A DNA stretch of 64,000 bases from Trichococcus patagoniensis (GTDB lineage: Bacteria > Bacillota > Bacilli > Lactobacillales > Aerococcaceae). This document shows positions 34,854 to 43,800 of the stretch, piece by piece (the first letter of the stretch is position 1; every line of letters begins with the position of its first letter). The DNA lies in assembly GCF_003051085.1 (NCBI RefSeq), contig NZ_QAOM01000012.1:62001-126000 (forward strand). The letters run 5' to 3'. The notes under the pieces were generated by a model. That model saw only the letters and a list, made by a program, of their open reading frames with translations, was not told the DNA's origin and made no database searches. The translations under genes were made by a program, and so were the position numbers.

Positions 34854-35519
34854 ATGGTATTACAAGTAGTTGAAAAGTTCGTCAGCATCAACGGCGAAGG
34901 CCGCAGGTGCGGGCAATTGGCGACCTTCATCCGGTTCGCGGGATGCAATCTGAACTGCGGCTATTGCGACACCGCCTGGGCCAACGACAGAAAAGTCGCG
35001 TTCGATCCGATGACGGCCGAGGAAGTCTACGCCTACATCAAAGATACGCAAGTCACGAACGTCACCCTGACTGGGGGAGAGCCGCTGCTGCAGCAGGACA
35101 TCGGGGGACTTCTGGAGTTGCTGTCGCAGGATCCGGAGCTCTATGTCGAAATCGAAACGAACGGCAGCGTGTTGTTGAGCCGATTTTCGGGTCTGGAAAA
35201 CCCACCGAGCTTCACGATGGACTACAAACTTCCTTCCAGCGGGATGGAGCGGATGATGGCGTTGGATAATTTCGATCAGCTGACGGAAAAGGATACGGTC
35301 AAATTTGTATCGGGAAGCCTGCAGGACTTGGAGAAAGCCCGGGAATTGATTGATCGGTACAAGCTGACAGAAAAAACAGCCGTCTTCATCAGCCCGATTT
35401 TCGGGGAAATCGAGCTGGAAACCATTGTCGATTTCATGAAGGACAACCAGCTGAACGGCGTCAATATGCAGGTGCAGCTCCACAAAATCATCTGGGATCC
35501 GAACGAAAGAGGCGTTTAG
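34854..35519 (+). CDS. queE: 7-carboxy-7-deazaguanine synthase (radical SAM)
   Basis: A 221-aa radical SAM enzyme that contracts 6-carboxytetrahydropterin to 7-carboxy-7-deazaguanine. The [4Fe-4S] motif CxxxCxxC is FAGCNLNCGYCDTAW, after the QueE start VEKFVSINGEGRRCG, and the SAM-binding TLTGGEPLLQQD is present. It starts immediately after the queD stop. queC and queF are not in the window. Confidence 0.93.
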   Translation: MVLQVVEKFVSINGEGRRCGQLATFIRFAGCNLNCGYCDTAWANDRKVAFDPMTAEEVYAYIKDTQVTNVTLTGGEPLLQQDIGGLLELLSQDPELYVEIETNGSVLLSRFSGLENPPSFTMDYKLPSSGMERMMALDNFDQLTEKDTVKFVSGSLQDLEKARELIDRYKLTEKTAVFISPIFGEIELETIVDFMKDNQLNGVNMQVQLHKIIWDPNERGV

Positions 35520-35559
35520 CCTACCGGATAATGGCGCAATCACCGTTTCTCGGAGCGCA

Positions 35560-35695
35560 GCTCCGGTGAAGGCCGCTCTCATCGGAGATCAGAGCAGCCG
35601 GATGGGGCTCAACTCCGGCTAAGGCCGCTTCCCCGGAGTTGAGCGAATCAAATGTAGACTCATCTCCGGCCAAGAATACGCTCACCGGAGAACAG
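35560..35695. repeat. Palindrome array 7
   Basis: CTCCGG left arms start at 35561, 35613 and 35664 (steps 52 and 51 bp). Right arms are TCATCGGAGA, CCCCGGAGTT and TCACCGGAGA. The loops of the first two share AAGGCCGCT. The array lies directly after queE. Confidence 0.85.
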
Positions 35696-35726
35696 CCTGA
35701 CGGGGCGCATTCCTGACAGGACGACT

Positions 35727-35775
35727 AAAAAAGCACAAACATCCTGGCATTGTGCCAGGATACTTGCGCTTTTTG
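35727..35775. terminator. Bidirectional intrinsic terminator
   Basis: ATCCTGGCA (35741-35749) pairs with TGCCAGGAT (35753-35761), and flanking AAAAAGC and GCTTTTT extend the stem. It lies between queE and the convergent DUF457-type gene. Confidence 0.75.
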
Positions 35776-36396
35776 CTATGAAAAAAAGGCCAATCCCATT
35801 CTGCCGATCAGCAGGACCATTTCTATGATGACCACCAGACCGCCGATTTTGAACAACCAGTCGTTCACGATGCCGTTCGCGCTACACAAACCGAGGCGGA
35901 TGCCGCCGGGCAGCGGATAAAAAAGCTTCACGCGCTTATGGTTCAGCATGTCAATCGCGATATGCGACGCCATCGCGACCGCAAAATAAGGAACTAACAG
36001 CGGTGACAGAATATATACAGCCATGCTCAGCAAGGCCAGTCCGAGTATGGAATGAAGAAACGACCGATGCGGTTGTTCCTTTCCGAAGATGCAGATGCCC
36101 AAAAAAATGACGGTTCCGAAAAAGATCCGGGAGTAGGAGCTGTCGTTCAGGATGGCGGAGAAGATCCCGAGCGACCATCTGGATTCCGCGAATGCCAACA
36201 GGACCGATACCGCCAGTATCAAACCAAGAATCCAGTCCAGTGTCTGATGGGATTCCGAGGTGCTGACATCGATGTCGCTGATGACAGACCCGACGATCGC
36301 AACGCCCAAACAGATAAATAGTTCTTTCAGCGTGGAGGGTTGCGTAACCAGCAAGCTGGCAGCAGTACCTATCGCTACATGTGTTTTTCCAGTCAT
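35776..36396 (-). CDS. DUF457/YdjM-type membrane-bound metal-dependent hydrolase
   Basis: A 206-aa membrane protein of the DUF457 family. The N terminus has MTGKTHVAIGTAASLL with the first His and the SDIDVSTSES motif with Asp residues. HRSFLHS and ASHIAIDMLN carry further histidines and Asp. About five membrane helices surround these likely metal sites. ATG at 36396 follows AAAGGATTCATC. The longer frame to 36411 is less likely. Confidence 0.83.
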   Translation of the reverse strand: MTGKTHVAIGTAASLLVTQPSTLKELFICLGVAIVGSVISDIDVSTSESHQTLDWILGLILAVSVLLAFAESRWSLGIFSAILNDSSYSRIFFGTVIFLGICIFGKEQPHRSFLHSILGLALLSMAVYILSPLLVPYFAVAMASHIAIDMLNHKRVKLFYPLPGGIRLGLCSANGIVNDWLFKIGGLVVIIEMVLLIGRMGLAFFS

Positions 36397-36606
36397 GATG
36401 AATCCTTTCAAAAATAAAATAAGCGAGAACGTTTGTTCCTACCGTTGTTATCATATCCGATTCAGTGGCAAAAAGAAACAAAAACTTCCAACGATTTGTT
36501 CCGTAATCGCTTTTGTCTATCACGATTGTTCGTTTTTAGGTGTTATCCAAACGCGCAGGTAGATGGTATTCTCTCCTTACAACATATATGAAATGAGGGA
36601 TCGGCT

Positions 36607-37047
36607 ATGCCAAATCAACTATTCAGAGTTACATCGACCAGTCTGAACGAAAACTACCAGGTGATCAACAAAGCCAGAGGCAAGTCCATCGTGCTGGATG
36701 AACCGGAAGCATTCGGAGGTACGGACATCGGATTGAGTCCGGTGGAGGCATTGCTTGCCGGATTGGGTAGCTGCAAAGCCATCGCCGGAAGAATGTTTGC
36801 CGAAAAGCTCGGCATCAAACTCCATGAACTCGAGGTTGAAGTGAGTGGAAACCTGAACACGGACGGATTCTTGGGCGACGAGAATGTCAAAATCGGCTTC
36901 ACTGACATTCATGCTACCTACCGCATCAAAGCCGATAATACCGAAGCGGAGATCAGCCATTTCGTGGAATTTGTGGAATCGCATTGCCCAGTCGGCGACA
37001 CCTTGATCAATCCAGCCAGCATCAGCTTTGATACCACCATTATTTGA
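36607..37047 (+). CDS. OsmC-family peroxiredoxin-like protein
   Basis: A 146-aa OsmC/Ohr-fold protein. The two redox Cys are in GLGSCKAIAGRM and ESHCPVGDTL, as in the organic hydroperoxide resistance family. ATG at 36607 follows GAGGGATCGGCT. Single gene with a modest terminator (37073-37110). Confidence 0.88.
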   Translation: MPNQLFRVTSTSLNENYQVINKARGKSIVLDEPEAFGGTDIGLSPVEALLAGLGSCKAIAGRMFAEKLGIKLHELEVEVSGNLNTDGFLGDENVKIGFTDIHATYRIKADNTEAEISHFVEFVESHCPVGDTLINPASISFDTTII

Positions 37048-37072
37048 AAAACTAAACAAAACAGTGCCCCAA

Positions 37073-37110
37073 TCGATGCAAAATACGCAACGGTCCGGGC
37101 ACTATTTATT
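37073..37110 (+). terminator. Probable terminator after osmC-like gene
   Basis: AGTGCCC (37073-37079) pairs with GGGCACT (37097-37103), followed by ATTTATTT. Between 37111 and 37458 I see no gene, only a possible -10 (TATAAT at 37339). Confidence 0.55.
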
Positions 37111-37458
37111 TAAATCGACCAAGTGATAATGCAGAATTCTAGTGTCTGCCATGCCCGCTTGTCAGCAAACTATTCAGATTTTCGAAAGCCGAATCAAGTT
37201 CCTCGGAGACGGATTCAAAAAAACACTAAATTTATGCAGAATTAATAAATGGTGGTAAAATGACCATAGGCTATAAAAAGGATGTAATCAAAAAAAGTTT
37301 GGGGATAATTCCTTTAGAAGTAAATGTAACCGCTTGCGTATAATGCGGTGAGGAATTGGTACAGAGGACAACTTCTCAGCTCGCCGTAAATTAAGTATAT
37401 GAAGGCGTGGCAGAGAATTGACATAATCAAAGCAAATTTACGAAAGGGAGTGAGACAG

Positions 37459-37605
37459 ATGTTATGGACAATTGCAGTTGTAATATTGGTTTTATGGTTG
37501 CTTGGTTTCATCTTGCTGCCAGCGGCTGGTGGGCTGATACACATTCTTTTGGTGATTGCGGTCATTGTGGTATTAATGCAGTTGGTTAGTGGCAAAAAAT
37601 TATAA
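37459..37605 (+). CDS. Lmo0937-type small membrane protein (48 aa)
   Basis: A 48-residue hydrophobic protein, MLWTIAVVILVLWLLG... ending LVSGKKL, with two membrane helices separated by a Gly/Pro turn (LLPAAGGLIHILL). It matches the widespread small lmo0937-like membrane proteins of Firmicutes. ATG at 37459 is preceded by GGGAGTGAGACAG. The longer frame to 37399 is not family-like. Function unknown. Confidence 0.8.
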   Translation: MLWTIAVVILVLWLLGFILLPAAGGLIHILLVIAVIVVLMQLVSGKKL

Positions 37606-37847
37606 GACATCAGAGTTTATTTGTGAAGGGCTGTGCGCTCTGTTTTTTTGGATATGGCGGGTGTTTGTGGATAAAGTAAACTCCGATGAGATAAATCGAC
37701 TTTATCTTGAAAAGCAAGGCGCATTCTCAACAGTTAAAGCAAAACATATAGGGCAATGTAAATTCAGAAAAAATGATGACTGGATAAGACAATAAGCTTG
37801 TTTTTCTGGTTATTTCATTTTTTTTATTTTGGGGGAGGTGCCAATAA

Positions 37848-40800
37848 ATGGAGATACATCTAAATGCTTACGCTACAGTTATAATTTTAGTCGTCTTTAT
37901 ACTTGCGATGATTACAATTATTGTATTCCGACTTGAACTGAAAAAATTAAGGAATATTTACAGCTTTCGGATGAAGAAGGTACCTCTCAATGAGCAAGAA
38001 ATTGAGATGCATGTTAAGGATTTGGCTGATGAGCATTCGAATTTCATAACGAACAATATTCCCAATTGGCCTGTGCCAAGATTAGCTGAAAACTATAATT
38101 TTATTCTTTCCGTTTATAATGATTTGAGTTCAGACATACAGCTAAATGAACAGTTTTCTCCAGTTTCGGAATGGCTGCTTGACAATTTTTATTTTGTTGA
38201 AGAACTGGTGAAAGAATTACAAAGAAGTTTATCAAAAAAAACATTTTCCAAACTGCCGGATTTGAGAGGTGGCGACTTCAAAAACTATCCTAGAATCTTT
38301 GCGCTGATCATGGAACTGGTGAACCATACGGACGGTAAAATAAATGAAGAAAACTTATTGAAATATATGAGGGTATATCAGGAGGAAAATGTTCTCTATG
38401 ACAGGGAGATATGGGCAATACCTGTAGTGATGAAAATGGCCCTGATTGAGAACATAAGACATATAAGCGAGGATATCCAAGCAACGCAGAACCAGCGACA
38501 CAGAGCTGAAGTGATATTTGATAGATGGATCACCGGCGATGACATGGGGGGAATACGGGATTCAGTCAAATTAAGCATAAAAGAATTTGATGAAACCAAT
38601 TTTTTGTTCATAGAACATTTGTTATACCATCTGAGAAAGTCGGGTAAAAATTACACCGATTTTTTAAATGTCATTGAGGAGACCCTAGAAAATCAGGAAA
38701 CAACCATAGAAAAATCCATCCGTAAGGAAAATGAGTTCCAATCATCAAATACAGTTTCGATGGGAAATTATATAACCAGTCTCAAATATTTTTCAACTTT
38801 GGAATGGTCAACTATTTTTGAGGAAATCAGTTTTGTTGGGAATATACTGAAAGAGGATCCTGCAGAAATTTATCCACTGATGGATATAGCCACAAGAAAT
38901 TATTATAAAGGAAAAGTTGAAGAACTTGCTGCCATTTATGGTGTTTCAGAAACATATGTGGCGAAAGAAGCGATTGAACTTACTAAAAATACTTATTCAG
39001 AATTGAGTGATTCAGATGCTGAGGGCAGCGGATTTCAGAGAACCAATCATGTAGGCTACTATCTGGTCGGCAAGGGGACAGAAATTTTAGGCGAAAAGCT
39101 TGGTGGAAGCAGCAAAATAATTCCCAAATTAAGGAAAATGGTCAAGAAAAATCTAGGGCTGCTGTACTTCAGCACAATGAGTTTAATGTTGGTAATAATT
39201 ATTTCAGCAGCAGTTCGATATGCAGTTTCAAACGCATCACAAAATACAGTTCTGACTGCAGTCATTGCTGGCTTGGCCGTTTTGATACCTTCTGCAGAAA
39301 TAGCGTTATGTACAGCAAATCATATCTTCGGCAGCCGGCTAGGACCTGCATTTTTCCCCAAACTGGAACTGAAAGATGGCATACCTGAAGATATGGAGAC
39401 GATTGTCGTTGTACCGGCAATTCTTCCTGATGAAAAAAGGGTTGAAGAACTGCTGGGAAATTTGGAAAGACATTATTTGTTAAACAAGGAAAATCATTTA
39501 TATTTTGCGTTGCTGGGGTGTTTTAGAGATGGGGACGCACCTGTTGAAGCTGATGATTCGAAAATAATTGAAAAGACAATAAATGGCATAAAAGAGCTGA
39601 ACCTAAAATACAGTGATTCCATTACTGAAAGGTTTTATTTTTTCCATAGAAAGCGGCACTTCAGTAAAGAGAATAATAAATGGATTGGTTGGGAAAGAAA
39701 AAGAGGCGCATTGTTGGAGTTTAACGACATGATCCTTGGCTCAAATGAAACGTCGATTGTCTATGCTTCGCCTGCTTTCCCGATCTCTAAAAACATTAAA
39801 TATGTGATAACGCTGGACAGTGATACCATATTGCCCATGGATGCTGCCAAAAAAATGATCGGCATAATGGCACATCCATTGAACAGACCTACAATTGATA
39901 AAGCGAAGGGGATAGTAACAGAGGGATACGGCATTCTGCAGCCTAAAGTTGATATAGAAATGGAAAGCACAAACGCCACTTTTTTCTCAAAAATATTTAC
40001 TGGGCAAAAATATGCAGATCCGTATGCTGAAGCTGAATTTGACATCTACCAGGATATCTTTGGTGAAGGTATTTTTACAGGGAAAGGAATCTATGATTTG
40101 AAGGTGTTTCAAACCCTTTTGAAAGACACTTTCCCTGAGAATGCCATCTTGAGCCATGATCTTCTGGAAGGTTCTTATTTGAGGGCGGCACTTGTCTCGG
40201 ACGTGAGGCTAGTGGATTCATTTCCCGCAACGTACAATTCCTTTGTTAAGCGGGAGTACCGTTGGGTCAGAGGCGACTGGCAGTTGCTTCCTTTTATCTT
40301 CGGCAAAAACCACCTTTCGGCACTATCAAGATGGAAAATGATGGACAATCTGAGAAGAAGCCTGTTAGCACCAAGCCTGATGGCGTTGCTTATCCTAGCG
40401 TTGACCGTACTTCCAGGGAGCAAAATATACTGGATAGGTTTTTATGTGCTGACCTTGGCGGTGTACCTTATTTCCAATGTAATGGGAAGCACAACAAGAT
40501 ACATGAAGTCGAACCGGCATAGCCACCGCATAAGGACAAAAAAGTACCTGCCCACAATTGGTGGAATCAAAGCAACCTTTTATCAGGCGGCATTGAAACT
40601 CATTTTTTTGCCTTACCAGTCCTATTTGATAGTACGGGCAGTACTGGTTACGCTTTGGCGCGTGTTCATAACTAAAAAAGATTTGCTTGAATGGGTTACT
40701 TCGGCGGCTGAGGAAAGAAAAAACAACAACTCACTAAAAAGCTATATACAGGAAATGCAATCTTCAATCTGGATAGGGCTGGCTGTTTTTTTGTTAGCTT

Positions 40801-43800
40801 TATCTTTTAAATCGGAAGCTGTTGGTTTAAGTTTCCTGTTTTTTGTCCTGTCATTGAGTGCCCCTTATATTGCCTATTTGATCAGTCAAAAAAGGGCAGA
40901 AAAGCCATGCACGCTCACCAGTGAAGAACTATCCGAAATCAGCAGGATCGCAAGAAAAACCTGGCGCTATTTTGAGGGATTTGCCAATGCTGAGAACAAC
41001 TATCTTGCTCCAGACAACTATCAAGAAGATTCCCCTAACGGCATCGCTCACAGAACCTCACCAACAAACATCAGTCTGGGATTGATGGCTATCCTTACAG
41101 CCCGGGATTTTGGATATATCGGAACAAAAGAAATGCTGGAAAAAGTTTCAAAAACGATAACCTCGATTGAAAAAATGGAAAAATGGAATGGACATCTCTA
41201 CAACTGGTACGATACGAAAACACTGCGGCCCTTACTGCCTATATATATTTCCACTGCTGACAGCGGTAATTTAGTAGGATACTTGATCACTTTGTCTGAA
41301 GGGTTAAGGGAATATCTCAAAAAGCCGCTTACTGATCTGCAATTTCTAAAGGGAATCAGGGATACCCTGTACAATGGTGAGGAAGAGGGAGTGGCTATTT
41401 ATCAATCGCTTGACTTTGAACAAATTCAATCCATGGACATGTTCTCATGGAACAGGATTGTGAGGGATCTTTCAACGAGCGATACATTTGATGGCATTAC
41501 AAATGAATCCTGGGAAATTAAAATAAAAGAAATGTTAATGACATTCAATAATGAGCGGCTGCAATTTATGCCAGTCATTGATTTGATCGAAAAACTTCCG
41601 GAGAGCCTGTCCGCTGATTGCTTCTCGCATTACAAAGATGACTTTGACGAGATTACGGCTCTTTTGAAACAAAATCCGAGTTTAGAAAGATTACCGGATG
41701 TTTATGCTCATGCGGAAGCCATCATCGGGGGAATGATGGGTGGCAGGGAACAGCTTGATATAGAATACCCAGATGATCTGATTTTCCTTTCTGAATTACG
41801 GCATAGTTTTGCTGCATCCGCTACGGCTGTAAGCAGCTTTTTATCGGATTATGAAGAGTTGATTCGCAGAGTTGATTCTCTCTCAGAAAACACGAAATTT
41901 TTACCACTGTATAATGAGAAAAAACAATTATTTTCTATTGGCTTTGACCTGGAAGTAGGCGAACTGACAGACTCCTATTACGACCTTCTTGCTTCGGAGG
42001 CACGCCAGGCAAGCTATATAAGCATTGCAAGAGATGAAATTCCTCCTGAACATTGGCTCAAATTGAGCCGGTCTTTAACAGTGGATGATGGATACAAAGG
42101 ACTTGCATCTTGGTCCGGGACAATGTTTGAATATCTTATGCCGGTTTTGATCATGAAGAGCTACAAAAATACGATGCTGGACGAAACCTATCATTTTGTC
42201 ATTCGGAGCCAGAAAAAATACGGCAAACAGAATGATATACCTTGGGGAATATCCGAATCCGGCTTTAATGACACAGATGTAAATTTAAGCTATCAGTATA
42301 AAGCATTTGGAGTACCTTGGCTTGGTTTGAAAAGAGGCTTGATGGAGGATACGGTGGTATCACCCTATTCAACATTGCTGGCACTCCAGATAGACCCCGA
42401 AAGTGCTACCCAAAACATCGCGTATCTTAAGGCGGAGGGGCTGGAAGGAGCCTATGGTTTTTATGAAGCAGCTGACTACACACCCGACAGGCTGCTGATG
42501 GACGATGAGCGAAGCATCATCCGAGAATTCATGGCTCACCACCAAGGTATGGGTTTCATGGCTATCAACAATTTTTTGCATGATTTTATCATGCAAAAAC
42601 GTTTTTTCGAAAACCCGGCGATGTATGCTTCTCGATTTTTAATTCAAGAGCCGATTCCATCTGCTGTTTATAATTTTAATTTGAAAGCGCAACCTAAGAA
42701 AATTAAAATTGACAAAAGTAAAGTGTATAAAGAAAGCAGGCTAACAAGGACCTGCAGGACTGCTGATCCCGTTTTGCCGAAAGTTCATCTTCTCTCAAAC
42801 GGTAATTACTCTGTTATGATCACGGATAGAGGGACTGGTTACAGCAAATGCAACGATACGGCGATAACAAGATGGAGAGAGGACAATGCAGCAGATAAGT
42901 GCGGAATGTTTTTCTACATCAAAAACGTAGCCACAAATAAAGTGTGGTCTTCCGCTTATGCACCGCTAAACAAAATTCCTGAAAATTATGAAGTGATTTA
43001 TACAAACGACAAAGCCGTTTTCAAAAGAACTGATGGAGATATCCATACGCAAACAGAAGTCATCGTTGTTCCAAAGGAAAATGTTGAAATCAGAAAAATG
43101 ACTTTGGGAAATGCCGGAGACAGCACGTGTGATATCGAAGTGACAAGCTACTTTGAAGCCGTGATGACCACACAAAATGAAGATCTAGCGCACCCTGCAT
43201 TTCATAAACTTTTCAAGAAAACAGAGATTATTAAAGGCCTGAATGGCATAATTACCACCAATCGACCAAGGTCTTCCGCCAACAAAAAAATATGGACTGC
43301 CAATTTTGCAGTGGTTGACGGTGAAACCATAGGGGATAAGCAATTCGAAACCGATAGGATGCAGTTTATTGGACGAAACCGTGATTTATCATCCCCGGAA
43401 GCTATGGATGATGACAAACTTCTTTCAGGAACAGAGGGAACTGTGCTCGATCCGATCATGAGTCTGAGGCTGAAGGGAAGAATATTACCCGGGAAGTCAT
43501 TGCAGATAGCTTATATCACCGCGGTCAGCGAAAGTAGGGAAGATTTGTTGCTCTTAATAGAGAAATATTCCCAGAATGGATTCATTGATCGGGCGTTCAC
43601 TCTAGCGCACACAAGTGGCCACCTTGAAGCAGCATACCTGGACATAGAGCCTTCTCAACTGGAACTCTATCAAAATATGACTTCTAGCATCTTGTTCAAT
43701 AGTCCTTCCAGAAGGAAATTCCAGGAATTAATCGGAAAGAATACATTGGGGCAGTCTTCACTATGGCGCTTCGGCATTTCCGGAGACGATCCTGTTGTAT

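Noticed and set aside
37589-37795. 68-codon frame after the small membrane protein gene
   Set aside because: It starts inside the preceding gene, has no ribosome binding site and no recognisable protein pattern.
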